A stretch of DNA of 64,000 bases from Eretmocerus hayati (GCA_029851415.1 CM056743.1:93470501-93534500); one strand, 5' to 3'. Shown: positions 23,085-34,800, numbered from the stretch's first letter. Made by a program: numbers and translations. Notes: a model not told the origin generated them from the sequence alone.

Positions 23085-24256
23085 CGCTTGCGGGAAACCT
23101 CGTCAATGAGAATGAAAATAAATTCACTCCCGCGTCTCGCTGGGCGGAGACGAGATAGTTGAGGGTTGAGCAGTCTTGTTTTGTTGAGTGGAGGCCTCGG
23201 CTTTCAACGCTCCGAGCAGCGCCAAGCGTTTGGCCTGTTGAAGTCCGTAGAGGTCTCGTCGGTGCTCCTCTTCGGAGCGGGGTACGTAGGTTTTGGAACG
23301 TCTCTGTCGTTGACTGGGACGGTCCATCCGTCCGGTCAAGGTGCGTGGGCGTCCTCACGACGTCGTTGGATTAGGGACGGGGTTAGGCACTCGAATAATT
23401 CTCACAGTTTCAAGATACAATTGCGACTCGGTACTCGAGGTGCGAAACACGAACACTATGCACACTTGGTCACTCATGCCCCCGGGGCAACTTGGTACGG
23501 TCGCGGCGGGGCACGTTGCGTCGGGTCCGTCGAGGCCACGGCTGGGCCGAGTGTCGTGGAGACAGCGTCGCGACGGCGAGCTGGAGGAGACTGATGCTCT
23601 TTGACGTTCGGGAGCGCGGTCTTATATACCCGCGTTCTACCTATGTTCGTACGCTCGGGAAGCGTACGATCCTATGCCTCGTATACTACGTACGCTGCTG
23701 AAGCGTACGTTTGTATAGAGAGATCGTTTCGTACGTCCCGGAGACGTACGAATTTCAATGTCTCGAAAATCGTACGGTTGAAAGGCGTACGTGTATTTGC
23801 ATCTACCTGATTTATGAGTACCGTGGCGTACGCCTGAGAGGCGTACGAAAATGAGTCGATCCAATGTACGATTTGAAGTGTATCCGAACGTACGCCTAAT
23901 CGGCGTACGAAAATGAGTTGATCTGTTTTATGATTTGAAGTGTATCCGAACGTACGCCTAATCAGCGTACGAACATGAGTTGATCTGATTTATGATTTGG
24001 AGTATATCCGAACGTACGCCTAAGCGGCGTACGAAAATGAGTTGATCTGATTTACGATTTGGAGTATATCCGAACGTACGCCTAAGTGGCGTACGAAAAT
24101 GAGTTGATTGATTCGTGGCTTTAAACGCGCTGAATCGTACGCTTGAGTAACGTACGATTTGGGTGCGTCGGTTGCGTAGGCGAGTGATTGGCTCGTGTGC
24201 AAAAAATTGTATATTCGCGGTGATACAGAATATTAATGCGGGAGTATGCTCGCGTC
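23085..24256 (-). repeat. 3' LTR with array of ten CGTACG hairpins
   Basis: Matches 29264-30435 at a constant offset of 6,179. Between 23648 and 24156 it carries about 20 copies of CGTACG arranged as ten pairs, each pair forming a hairpin such as CGTACGCCTAATCGGCGTACG split by a short loop. Part of the array (about 23880-24120) is a 62-bp tandem repeat. In element orientation the array is in the first half of the LTR, i.e. U3. Confidence 0.9.
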
Positions 24257-24422
24257 AAATCGTCCGGGGGATCAACGTGAATATTGGTTTTTTGCGGAGA
24301 AGTGCCGTGTGTGCATCGCATTCGGTACCTTGTCGACTTTTTATTCGACAAAACTAATTCTAAGGTACATAATTCGGTTATACATAATTGATTATATATT
24401 CTGGCCAGATAGTCATACTTAA

Positions 24423-27400
24423 TTATTGTTCCGGAGCTGGGGGATTCCTCCTACTCCTCAAGTTGTAGTGGTGGCTAGGCGGTGGGTAGGCGAGCTTGCG
24501 CTCGGCTTCTCTCCGTGCTGCTTCTGCTAAGGTAGGTCGCCCTCTACGTCGCTTCCATTGCTGGTTGCTCAGGACTCGGGGCGCATCCGCTACCCCTGGG
24601 TATGGTTCTGCCAAGATGTCCACCTCGGCAACGTCTGTCGGGGAGTCCTCCTCGACGTGGTTTGCGATGTCGTCCTGCGCACGATCAGGGGTCGTGGCAA
24701 TGGGGACGGTTGCGGATCCATTCCGACCTTGGTCCTCGGACAAGTGGGCGTCCCCACCGGCAGGTGTGGTCGGCGGATGTGGCCGCTCGATTCGGGGTCC
24801 GTCTGCATCCTTGGCGCCGCTGGTTGCGGGGGATGGTGACCCAGGTTCAGCCGCAGGAGGGGCTGGAGCTGTGTGGTCTCGCTTGACCTGCGAGATGTGC
24901 ACCTTCAGGGCGGTGTTTCCGGGACGGTCGACGGTGAACACCTGCGCTGAATGACAGTGGACGATCTCGTATGGGCCTTCCCATTTCGGGGCGAGGCCAG
25001 CGTTGAAGTTATCGGCAGCTTTGGAAAGGGGGTGCGTCTTGATGAACACCATGTCGCCCTCCGTGAAGACTTCATCCGAAGGTCTCCAGCTGCTGGTGAA
25101 GTGATCCTGTGCCTGGTTGGCTGCAGCGATGCGGGTCTCGAGATCGTCCGATCGTGGCGAGACTCGTTCCCCTGGGCGAGCGATGTTGTGTCCCAGGAGC
25201 AGCTCACTAGGTGAGAATCCAGTGGCGGCGTTGCATCGGCGGCGCATGGCGAACAGGATTCTTGGGACCTCCAGGTCCCAGTTGGTTTGGTGTTGGTACG
25301 GAAGTAAGGCCAGGCGTAGTCCCTTCTTGATCTCTTGGTTCCGACGTTCCGTAGGATTCGCCTGGGGATGGTATGCAGGCGTAGTCCATACTTCGACTTG
25401 CCACTTGTCGCAGAGGCGAAGCCATTTTGCACCTTTGAACTGTGGTGCGTTGTCGGAGAGTACGGCCTCCGGGTATCCCCATCGTTGGAACACTTCCGTC
25501 TCCAGGACGTTGGCGATGACCTCGGTCGTCGATGATGAGATGGGGAAGGCTTCCGTCCATCGGGAGAACAAGTCCGTGACGACCAGAATGAACCGCTTCC
25601 CCCGGGGCGTCCGGGGATAAGGGCCCATCAGATCCAAGGCCACTTGTTCCCAAGGTCGTTTCGGCTTCCTGGCGATGTTGGCTCCGGCATCCGCTGGTCG
25701 TGCAGCCTTGGTGAGGTTGCAGGGTCCGCATGCTCGCACATGTTGTCGGACGTCGTTGCGAAGTCCGGGCCAGTAGTACTCTCCGCGTATCTGGCGGAGT
25801 GTCTCCGCAGCACCAGGATGGCCGGCGAGCGGGTCGTTGTGGAAATGGTGCAGGACGACGTCGCGTGCGGACTCAGGAACGTAGATCCTCGGGTTGGCCG
25901 GATCTCGGCAGTATGACAGCAAACCGTCGTGCGTGCTCCATTCCGGTCCTTGAGGTAGTTCTCTGGTGTCGTCTTGAGCCTGGCGGAGGTAGTCATCCAA
26001 CCAGTTGCATTCCACGCAGGCAGTAATGAGCTCGTCTGAGGGTGGTGAACTGACTGGAGGCGTCAGGGCGTCGTAGTCGTGCTCCTGGTCCTCGAAGTCC
26101 TCATCTCCTGGGGCACGAGACAGTGCGTCTGGCAGCTGGTTCTCTCGTCCAGGGACGTGTTCCACACTGAAACTAAAACGACTCAAAAACATTGCCCATC
26201 GTGTCAACTTACCCCGCTCGTCTTTCACACGGTCCAGCCATTTCAGGGCTTGGTTGTCCGTGCGAAGGGTGAATGGGGCATCTTCAAGCAAGTGTTTGTA
26301 CTTGCGAAGTGCCCAAATGACGGCCAAGCACTCTCGTTCGTTAGAGTGATAGCCTCTCTCAGTCGTCGTGAATTTAGCCGATGCATAGGAGATGACGTGC
26401 CGCTCTCCTTCTGGTCCCAGTTGGAAAAGCACGGCTCCCATGCCGGCGTCGCTGGCATCGGTCTGCAAGTAGAAGCGCTGGTCCAATCGAGGTCGATGGA
26501 GCTTCAACGGCTTCTTGAAGGCTTCTTTGACGAGGTCCATCGAAGCCTGCGCAGCCTGGGTCCATTTCCAAGATTTGCCCTTGAGGAGTTCCGTCATAGG
26601 TGCTGCAATCTCGGAGAAGTTGGGAATATACTCCCGGAGCCAGTTGGCGATGCCCAGGAACCTCTGTAAGTCCTTCTTGTTGCGTGGTGGGGCGAACTCC
26701 AAGACAGCGCGAATGTGCTCCATCTTGGCCTCGTTGTGGTCCGTGGATACCACATGGCCCAGGAACTCCAGGCGGTCCTTTCCGAAGTGGCATTTGTCAA
26801 TGGCACAGGCCAGTCCGTACATCGACAGTCGTTCCAAGACTTTGGCGACGTGGACGAGGTGGTCTGACCAGCTGTGTGAAAAAATGACAATATCGTCCTG
26901 GAAATTCAGACAGAACTCACCAAGTAGTCCGAGTAGCACTTCCATCCCGATGAGTTGGTTGCAAGTCCTCCCGGAGTTCTTTAATCCGAAAGCTGCAACG
27001 TTGAATACGTATTGTCCGCCGTCTGGTGTGCAGAAGGCAGTGAATTGCTTGGAGTCCTCGGTCAGCGGGATCTGCCAATAGCATTTTCGAAGGTCAATCG
27101 TCGTGAAGATGGTGGCTCCGCCGATTTCCTTGAGGACCTCATGGATGACCGGGTTCGGTTGACCTGCATCCTCCGTGACGCTGTTGATCCTCCGGAAGTC
27201 GACGCAGAAGCGGAAGGTACCATCGTGTTTGTCCACCAGTACGATGGGTGAGCTGTATGGGGATGAGGCTGCCTCGACGACTCCATCTGCCAGCATTTGT
27301 TTGACCATGTCGCTTATCGCTCGCTTCTTCTCAGCAGAGTAGCGATAAGGTGGAATCTTGAAGGGGCGACGGTCCGTGACTCTGATCTCGTGCATGATGA

Positions 27401-28061
27401 AGGGTGTCCTGGCCAGGGGCGCCGAATCATCGAAGATCCTCACGTGTCGCATCATGATTTCCTTGAATTGATCAACATATTCATTAGGGAATCCGTGGTT
27501 TACCTTGCTCCATACTTGCTCTTGCAAGTGGGTCGATGGCCCGTCAGGGGCGCGTCCCAGGAATACCCGGATCCTTTTGCTGGTTCCTAGGTAGAGGCAG
27601 TCGAGGTCGTGGTCGTGGACGGCCTTCACCTCCTTAAGCCATCGTCGTCCGAGGATGGCGGCAGGTCGAAGCTCCTCGGCGACGAAGAACTTGACGTCAC
27701 ATTCGAAGTTTTGGATCCGCACGGCGAGTGTGCAGGTTGCTTGGACGCGCATCTCGGTTCCACTGCTTGCCAGCTTGGCTCCGCGTGGCTGGATTCTCTG
27801 CACGATGGCTCCGTCCGGGATGCACCGTGGCGAGATGAAGTTGTCGGATGCTGCCGAGTCGACGAGCGCTGCGACGAGCTTCCCTCCAATCCAGATGTCT
27901 AGGTTGGCGGCGTGGAGTCCGGTGGCGTCTGCGGCTGCAGCGCTTATTGCGGGGCTGCAGGTGTCGAAGCGGGTGTGCCCGCAGCATTCCCCGCTTCCCG
28001 CCAGTTTCCCGGAGTCGTGGCCTTCGGGTACTGGGGTCGTTTGGGGCAATCCCTGTGCCAA
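24423..28061 (-). CDS. Gypsy Pol polyprotein
   Basis: An uninterrupted 1,212-codon frame. In order: aspartic protease (ALVDSAASDNF, residues 66-74; DSA in place of the usual DTG/DSG), reverse transcriptase (about 235-415, with TTIDLRKCYWQ and FQDD at 387-390), RNase H (about 525-650, with TDASDAG, NERECLA and TDNQAL), and integrase with an HHCC zinc domain (HHFH...CGPC, 738-781), catalytic D810, D870 and E905, then a GPY/F module (KWEGPYEI). It copies element RNA into DNA and inserts it. The frame is -1 relative to gag and overlaps it by 118 bases, so expression probably needs a -1 ribosomal frameshift. No perfect slippery heptamer was found. It looks intact. Confidence 0.95.
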   Translation of the reverse strand: MAQGLPQTTPVPEGHDSGKLAGSGECCGHTRFDTCSPAISAAAADATGLHAANLDIWIGGKLVAALVDSAASDNFISPRCIPDGAIVQRIQPRGAKLASSGTEMRVQATCTLAVRIQNFECDVKFFVAEELRPAAILGRRWLKEVKAVHDHDLDCLYLGTSKRIRVFLGRAPDGPSTHLQEQVWSKVNHGFPNEYVDQFKEIMMRHVRIFDDSAPLARTPFIMHEIRVTDRRPFKIPPYRYSAEKKRAISDMVKQMLADGVVEAASSPYSSPIVLVDKHDGTFRFCVDFRRINSVTEDAGQPNPVIHEVLKEIGGATIFTTIDLRKCYWQIPLTEDSKQFTAFCTPDGGQYVFNVAAFGLKNSGRTCNQLIGMEVLLGLLGEFCLNFQDDIVIFSHSWSDHLVHVAKVLERLSMYGLACAIDKCHFGKDRLEFLGHVVSTDHNEAKMEHIRAVLEFAPPRNKKDLQRFLGIANWLREYIPNFSEIAAPMTELLKGKSWKWTQAAQASMDLVKEAFKKPLKLHRPRLDQRFYLQTDASDAGMGAVLFQLGPEGERHVISYASAKFTTTERGYHSNERECLAVIWALRKYKHLLEDAPFTLRTDNQALKWLDRVKDERGKLTRWAMFLSRFSFSVEHVPGRENQLPDALSRAPGDEDFEDQEHDYDALTPPVSSPPSDELITACVECNWLDDYLRQAQDDTRELPQGPEWSTHDGLLSYCRDPANPRIYVPESARDVVLHHFHNDPLAGHPGAAETLRQIRGEYYWPGLRNDVRQHVRACGPCNLTKAARPADAGANIARKPKRPWEQVALDLMGPYPRTPRGKRFILVVTDLFSRWTEAFPISSSTTEVIANVLETEVFQRWGYPEAVLSDNAPQFKGAKWLRLCDKWQVEVWTTPAYHPQANPTERRNQEIKKGLRLALLPYQHQTNWDLEVPRILFAMRRRCNAATGFSPSELLLGHNIARPGERVSPRSDDLETRIAAANQAQDHFTSSWRPSDEVFTEGDMVFIKTHPLSKAADNFNAGLAPKWEGPYEIVHCHSAQVFTVDRPGNTALKVHISQVKRDHTAPAPPAAEPGSPSPATSGAKDADGPRIERPHPPTTPAGGDAHLSEDQGRNGSATVPIATTPDRAQDDIANHVEEDSPTDVAEVDILAEPYPGVADAPRVLSNQQWKRRRGRPTLAEAARREAERKLAYPPPSHHYNLRSRRNPPAPEQ

Positions 28062-29167
28062 TGATATTCAGGGCAATAATCACATTTAGGCAATCTCTCA
28101 CCATTGACCTGCTTGAAGTCTCGCACAGCCTTCGATGGCTGCGCTGGAGTGGCAGCATTGCCCTTGCCCTGGTTGTTGTTGGCTGGGTTGAACTTGCGGG
28201 CGCCGGCCTGCTTGGCCTGCTCGTCGTGTTCGACCTCCGTGGCTCTGGTCAGCAGCTCGCCCACAGTGGTCGGCGGGTTGCCTCGCAGGTGGCAGCGGAT
28301 AGTCGCGTTCAGTGACTCCGTGATCAAGGTCACTAGCTCCTCCTCGGTGGCCTCAGGAAGCAGACGACGAGCTAGGAGGTTACGTTTTTCAATGAAAGTA
28401 CTCACATCCTCCTTTTCGCCTTGGGCCTGTCCGTAGAGTTTGGCCTTGAGTCGGAGTCGAAGCTGCGATGAGTCAAAGCGGGACAGGAACAGCTCGGTGA
28501 AACGGGTCCAGTCGACAGCCAGGTTCTTGTAGCAGGACCACCACTTCTCGGCGTCACCCTTGAGTGCGCGTTCGGCCACTTGCACCTTGAAGGCCTCCTC
28601 GGTCCCGAGGCGCCGGAAGTGCTCCGTACACTTCGTGATGAACTTCGCTGGGTCCTCGTGCTCCGCACCAGTGAAGTCCGGAGGGTTGAGGGGCGTGCCA
28701 GCGAGTTGACGGAACATCAGCCGGAGGTCGTCCATGGTGATCGCAGGTGGCTCCGGATTGGCCGCCGAAACGTCCGCTGCAGCTTCTGGAGCAACAAGTG
28801 AATTCGGATGAGTAGGTACCTGGTTGACGGAGGCGGGATCCGCCGGCTGCTGCTGCTGAGCTCCGGCTTGGGGATCTGCAGGGTCGTCGTATGGCACAGC
28901 AGGCGATGGTCCGGTCGGAGCAAGGTCCTTGCGGGATGTCCTCCGGCGTATAGGCAGCTGTGCTCCGTCCAGGAGGGACTCGAGCTCCTGCTCCGAGCCA
29001 AGGGACCGCTGACGTTGGTGGCGTGTCACGCGAGCGGTGCGCTCAAGCGAGACGGTGCGTTGTTGATCCAGTTGGGCGCCACTGGGTGTTTCCACACTCC
29101 CAGAAGTGCTTGCCGCTGTCTGCCGGGTCGTCCGGGTTGCAGGCGGCGTCCGGGGAAGACTGCTCAT
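27944..29167 (-). CDS. Gypsy Gag
   Basis: A 407-residue frame. The N-terminal third is low-complexity (Pro, Gln, Ala), followed by a retrotransposon Gag capsid-like region (FTGAEHEDPAKFI, then GDAEKWWSCYKN and FIEKRNLLARRL). A zinc knuckle lies at residues 362-374, CDYCPEYHWHRDC, with CX2CX3HX4C spacing, one residue shorter than the classic knuckle. It would form the particle and bind element RNA. Its end overlaps pol by 118 bases in a different frame. Confidence 0.9.
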   Translation of the reverse strand: MSSLPRTPPATRTTRQTAASTSGSVETPSGAQLDQQRTVSLERTARVTRHQRQRSLGSEQELESLLDGAQLPIRRRTSRKDLAPTGPSPAVPYDDPADPQAGAQQQQPADPASVNQVPTHPNSLVAPEAAADVSAANPEPPAITMDDLRLMFRQLAGTPLNPPDFTGAEHEDPAKFITKCTEHFRRLGTEEAFKVQVAERALKGDAEKWWSCYKNLAVDWTRFTELFLSRFDSSQLRLRLKAKLYGQAQGEKEDVSTFIEKRNLLARRLLPEATEEELVTLITESLNATIRCHLRGNPPTTVGELLTRATEVEHDEQAKQAGARKFNPANNNQGKGNAATPAQPSKAVRDFKQVNGERLPKCDYCPEYHWHRDCPKRPQYPKATTPGNWREAGNAAGTPASTPAAPQ

Positions 29168-29226
29168 CAGGTCGCAGGTCCTAGCATCTCCTGATGCCGA
29201 CGAAGTCCAAAAAGTCCCTCGTTGGC

Positions 29227-29244
29227 CCCACGTTGGGCGCCAAA
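29227..29244 (-). other. Primer binding site-like sequence
   Basis: In element orientation it reads TTTGGCGCCCAACGTGGG, about 20 bases after the 5' LTR. Its TGGCGCC core is typical of retroelement tRNA primer sites. I have not assigned the tRNA. Confidence 0.5.
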
Positions 29245-29263
29245 TTGACGGGGCTCGGAATTC

Positions 29264-30435
29264 CGCTTGCGGGAAACCTCGTCAATGAGAATGAAAATAA
29301 ATTCACTCCCGCGTCTCGCTGGGCGGAGACGAGATAGTTGAGGGTTGAGCAGTCTTGTTTTGTTGAGTGGAGGCCTCGGCTTTCAACGCTCCGAGCAGCG
29401 CCAAGCGTTTGGCCTGTTGAAGTCCGTAGAGGTCTCGTCGGTGCTCCTCTTCGGAGCGGGGTACGTAGGTTTTGGAACGTCTCTGTCGTTGACTGGGACG
29501 GTCCATCCGTCCGGTCAAGGTGCGTGGGCGTCCTCACGACGTCGTTGGATTAGGGACGGGGTTAGGCACTCGAATAATTCTCACAGTTTCAAGATACAAT
29601 TGCGACTCGGTACTCGAGGTGCGAAACACGAACACTATGCACACTTGGTCACTCATGCCCCCGGGGCAACTTGGTACGGTCGCGGCGGGGCACGTTGCGT
29701 CGGGTCCGTCGAGGCCACGGCTGGGCCGAGTGTCGTGGAGACAGCGTCGCGACGGCGAGCTGGAGGAGACTGATGCTCTTTGACGTTCGGGAGCGCGGTC
29801 TTATATACCCGCGTTCTACCTATGTTCGTACGCTCGGGAAGCGTACGATCCTATGCCTCGTATACTACGTACGCTGCTGAAGCGTACGTTTGTATAGAGA
29901 GATCGTTTCGTACGTCCCGGAGACGTACGAATTTCAATGTCTCGAAAATCGTACGGTTGAAAGGCGTACGTGTATTTGCATCTACCTGATTTATGAGTAC
30001 CGTGGCGTACGCCTGAGAGGCGTACGAAAATGAGTCGATCCAATGTACGATTTGAAGTGTATCCGAACGTACGCCTAATCGGCGTACGAAAATGAGTTGA
30101 TCTGTTTTATGATTTGAAGTGTATCCGAACGTACGCCTAATCAGCGTACGAACATGAGTTGATCTGATTTATGATTTGGAGTATATCCGAACGTACGCCT
30201 AAGCGGCGTACGAAAATGAGTTGATCTGATTTACGATTTGGAGTATATCCGAACGTACGCCTAAGTGGCGTACGAAAATGAGTTGATTGATTCGTGGCTT
30301 TAAACGCGCTGAATCGTACGCTTGAGTAACGTACGATTTGGGTGCGTCGGTTGCGTAGGCGAGTGATTGGCTCGTGTGCAAAAAATTGTATATTCGCGGT
30401 GATACAGAATATTAATGCGGGAGTATGCTCGCGTC
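29264..30435 (-). repeat. 5' LTR of the Gypsy element
   Basis: Upstream copy in element orientation. The CGTACG hairpin array lies at about 29827-30335. No difference from the other LTR was noticed, and the short ORFs translated from the two LTRs are identical. Confidence 0.92.
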
Positions 30436-30751
30436 AGCTCATTTTGTAGGATTTGGATTAAGCTTCAAAATTAGCTGAAGTACGTTGAGAAATGCTTAGA
30501 TGCGCCAGAAATGTGAGCAAGTTAGCAAGAAAAAAGTGTCGTATTAGGCACATTCCCATTCAAACCTGTGTTAATTTTGATAAATGCTTGATGGCTCTTG
30601 CTGGGACCTAAAATCTCATTACTTAGCGTCCAGCAAAATTTTTTCACATCTATACGTTCAAACACAACATACCCACACTAGGGCGTATCGATTCTCGAAA
30701 AAAGTCCTTTTTCGGCCCACCCTAATGTGGATAAGTAATGTGACCTGGTAT

Positions 30752-31441
30752 TTTAATTTACCGCTTAAGTGATCCTGGCACCGAAATTGTCAGCTACAGG
30801 AATTCCAAAAAGGGATCGATACTTCAAAAACTCCTACATACGAATTCGCGCACAGAAAAACTCCTCCAGCCTCCAATTTCTCAAGATTATTGATAAACAC
30901 GCTGAAACCAAGCACTCCAGTACGTCCCTTCTACTACACGTGGAGACATGTTCGTGATATAGAAATACTTGTCTTGAAAAAATAAAATACCCGTATCCTC
31001 GGAAATCTCTCGCTTTCTATTAGTTTCTCTACACTGGGAATTGTTGTCCATAAACATGAAAATCCAGATCATTCGCTGTCTTACACAACGTCCACGCGTG
31101 ACTTACACAAGACAGCTGGTGATCTGGACTTTCATGCTTGTGGAAAACAATTCTCAGTGTGGAGAAATTAATAGAAAGCAAGAGATTTCCAAGGATACGG
31201 GTGTTTCCTTTTGCCAAAACAAGTATTTCTATACCACGAACATGTCTCCACGTGCAGTGGAAGGGACGTCCTGGAGTGCTTGGTTTCAGCATGTTTATCA
31301 ATAATCTTGAAAAATTGGAGGCTGGAGGAGTTTTTCTGAGCGCGAATTCGTATGTAGGAGTTTTAAAAGTATCGAGTTCTCTTTCTGGAATTCCTGTAGC
31401 TGACAATTTTGGTGCCAAGATCACTTATCTTGATTTACCGA
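30752..31441. mobile_element. Foldback repeat, ~340-bp arms
   Basis: 30752-31090 and 31105-31441 are imperfect reverse complements (for example AAGTGATC...GGCACCGAAATTGTC against GACAATTTTGGTGCC...GATCACTT). The centre is only about 15 bases. Non-coding. Confidence 0.8.
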
Positions 31442-31462
31442 TCACAACTCATTTATTATTAA

Positions 31463-31843
31463 GGTGATGCGGTCACCGTGCACGCTGAAAGGTATTCGCA
31501 CTTTTATCAAATTTGCTTGCGATTTGGGTGGAACGACGAGAAGACCCGCGGTTATCATCATCTAACTCGAGTTCGTCTTCTCATCGTTTCGCCCAAATCG
31601 CAAGAGAATCGAATAAAAGTGCGAATTACAAAGTGCCTATATCATAGGTTAGGAGGTGCCTGCGCTCAAGTTATTCCCACTTTCCTCCAGTTCTCTTGCG
31701 ATTTTAGCCAAACGATGAGAAGACGAACTCAAGTTAGATGATAATAAACGTGGGTCTTCCCGTCGTTTCACCCAAATCGCAAGCAAATTTGATAAAAGTG
31801 CGAATAACTTTCAGCGTGCATAGTGCACGATGACCGCATCGCC
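31463..31843. mobile_element. Foldback MITE with TTAA target duplication
   Basis: 381 bases flanked by TTAA (31459-31462 and 31844-31847). Arms start GGTGATGCGGTCA and end in the reverse complement, and they extend about 175 bases each. TTAA duplication is the piggyBac-type preference, but no piggyBac transposase is present. Confidence 0.8.
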
Positions 31844-31847
31844 TTAA

Positions 31848-34800
31848 GGACTCTTAGCCTAGGACGCGGGTCTCGCGCAATGGACGGAGAACGCAATTCT
31901 GGAATTCAACGGCAACTCGGCTCCACTGCATCACTTACCGTGATTTTACCTGAAAATCGGTAAAGGGGTAGGGAATGCACACACTCTCGAAATGATCAAA
32001 TCCAGATTCACAATAAATAATCGGCCTCTATTCTGAAACGCTGCTTCTACGCGGACGATACACGGAATCTGACATATTATTATTATGTTCGCGACGATTA
32101 ACGGCCAAGATTCAGAATAATTCAATCATTGGTGAATGTTTCTCACTTATTAAAATGTCTTTCGAGATTCCCTGTAATACAAAAAAACTCACTTCACAAT
32201 ATCCTGAAAATACAATGTATAAAACATTTCACTAACGGTCTGGTTATTAGCTATCGGCCTAGTCACTCACGCAACTGACTGGCTCCAATTTTTGGAGCAT
32301 GAGCTCCGCACTTACCGAATTTTCCTAGCCAAGTATTTCGTGATTACTCGGGGTGGCAATCCACCTGGAGTACAACCTTGCTCGTCGTCGTCCGGACGAC
32401 AGCAACACTAAATTTCCACGCGATTTTCCCCAAATAGCACTATCTGATGCGCGCACTAGGTCTTTACGAGGTACAATACCTCGACTTGTCGGCCTCGTTA
32501 ACGGCTCCGTGGTGTGCTAATTTATTTCGACAGGTTCGGCCTTAGCACGTGTCGTCCCCCAGGAGTCCGTCTCGTCTGGGACAAGGGAAGTTCATGCACG
32601 CACGAGGCTCACTTCGGCTGGGACGAGAAGATTCACTTAATGGAAGAAGAGCAATGAACTCACCGTGTTCCTTGACAAATGTTAGTCCGAATCAATATGA
32701 ATCGTCCTTCTCAAAATAATTAATAACTCTTGTAGTCAAGTGTGTGGCCCTTTTGGACTCCTGGGGGCACACGGAAGTTTTACTCAGCGGTAAAGACGAG
32801 CAGAGCACAAGCACGTGCACCTAAGACAACGTCCGATCCACAAGTGGTCTAATGGCCGGACTCTTCTTCACACCGAAGTTCCGTCTTCTCCACCGGAGAA
32901 GACGAGCTCTGATTGGTTGAAAAGATTCGGCCGGGAAACAAGCAGCACCATCTGGTGGTGGCTGCGCGGTAAAGTTTGAAGTGCAATATAGTACATGGCT
33001 AAGAAATGCAACAGCAGCAGCTCAAATATACGACCGATATTTCTTTGGATCATATATACAGCCCTGTACTGTGCCTCCACTCGAAGCATCTTCTATGTCA
33101 CTTGCACTTATGATGAGCCTCCGTAGGCGTGGAGGCGCTGCGGGGCTCCAGTCAGTACTGTTACTGCACGTGGTATTCACTAGCTGGCCGTGTATACCCA
33201 TATATATACTATCCATGCACTCAATCTACCGATACCGGGTGATTCAGTATGGCCGTGTACCTATTTTGGTCTCTGCATGCGTATATATTCTCGTCATGTG
33301 GCCACAGCATGTTATTGCGGCCTTACGCACACATATATACATATATGTGTCGTCAGCAGTCCAATTCTCCATCCTGAAGTTGATGCCTGGGTCTACCTTG
33401 ATTTCCGAATCGGCCCGTTCAGGTATAACCTACCCTGATGTATCTATAGCGTCCGGTAGCGCCACCACGCCGGCAGCAACAAGTGAGCAGTATGTCATCT
33501 GCACGGCCGTATATCAACATCGGCTCCGTCATCCTCGTCCTCTGGTGAGCTACCCGGGCTCACTTGCGTCGGCCTGCGCGTCACCGGTGTCGTGGGTGAC
33601 CGCATACGTGGTGGTGTGATGGTGCGCGGGTGAATTTTTGGCCAAATTATGCGTGGATGCAGGCAACAAGTGCTGCATGCACGCATAACCTCACATAACC
33701 AAGGTGCAGCCGACACTGGGCTGCTGCGCATGGGACCTAGGTCCGGATGGCAGCAAGCCCAGGATGTGCTGCACGGATCATGCAGCATCACCAGCTGGCC
33801 ATAATCACCCGTGCTCGTTGTTATCTTCGTCGTCGCCCTGACAAGAGCGCCCCGGCCTGATCGCATCGTTGTCAGCTGGTGCACGCTGTGTACGCACGTT
33901 TCAATTGATTAAATACGGATTCAATCATCAAAACGTGCACTCTCGAATGAGTGCTCTAAAACTCGCGTGTGATTACCAGAGGATGACTGGTGGGTGCAAC
34001 ATGGGTTCTGCGGGCCCGGGTTGTTACCATCAGCATCCTCTGTTCGGCCTGTATCCAGGTGTACCATAATGGGTACACCGCGGATGTATCATAGTGATGA
34101 TCACGGCAGGGCGCAGGTGCGCGGCCGGATGTACCCGGGTAGTCCACCCGGGGCATAAGTTCCCTAAGTTGTTGTCGTCGTCGACCACCGGCCTCCTAGG
34201 GTGTGTGCGCCTGCGGCGATCAGCGGCAGGCATGCTCGCGGTAGCGGCAATTCGTTGGCTCGGCCGTCGTCCTCATCGTCTCGAGCAGCAGCACCTCAAC
34301 GAAGTGAAAAGTATTCCCCGTGAATACTCGGTTTTGAAGCTGCTGCTCGAGGCATGACGAGAGAGTCACATTTATCCAAACCCCAAAAGGCTGTGATGAT
34401 TATATCGTCACAGTAACTGGTCAACTCGAGCCGGTGTGGACAACGATGGCGCGCCGTGCACGCGAGTTTTCAAATCGGATGGACATCAATTGTTCGGATC
34501 AAGCCTATGTACGTGGAGATTCTTCCGCGAGTCGGGTAGAATTTCAAGGATAATCGATAATATGACAGGAAATTCTAGGATTTTCCATGATTTCAAGGAT
34601 GGAAAAGGGATTTCAATGATATCTCAAGATTTTCAAGGTTTTTAAGGCGAGTAGGAACCCTGCTGATATTATCTGAACATGGGTGTCAACGGTGGGGTTT
34701 GATTCTGCGATGTTCGGATTACAAGACTGGTACGCTGTCCACTGAGCTATCGGCGTATTTCCATGTCATGGCTCGGAATTATTTAGCAAAACGCGAGTGT

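Larger units (their letters stand above)
23085..30435 (-). mobile_element. Complete Gypsy (Metaviridae) LTR retrotransposon
   Basis: A 7,351-base element on the minus strand with two ~1,172-base LTRs, a gag ORF and a pol ORF. AGCT flanks both ends (23081-23084 and 30436-30439), fitting a 4-bp target duplication. The LTRs appear identical along the stretches compared, so the insertion is young. The coding part is markedly more GC-rich than the flanks. The termini do not show the usual TG...CA. A primer-binding-site-like sequence (TTTGGCGCCCAACG) lies about 20 bases inside the 5' LTR. No clear polypurine tract was found. There is no env ORF. Confidence 0.93.
22606..30722. mobile_element. Inverted-repeat element split by the Gypsy insertion
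   Basis: The left end GGGTGGGCCGAAAAAGG (22606) is repeated in reverse complement ending at 30722, and both ends are flanked by TA. Removing the 7.35-kb LTR element leaves about 770 bases. It is probably a mariner-like non-autonomous element, judged only by the TA flank. It contains an internal ~75-bp inverted repeat (22689-22766 with 22848-22925) around a G-rich run. Confidence 0.65.

Noticed and set aside
23648..24156. CRISPR-like array
   Set aside because: The regular repeats are palindromic CGTACG pairs within an LTR, the spacers are not unique, and the same array is in both LTRs.
32981..33619. 212-codon ORF as a host gene
   Set aside because: No domain, overlapping ORFs on the other strand, and composition alone explains the length in this GC-richer stretch.
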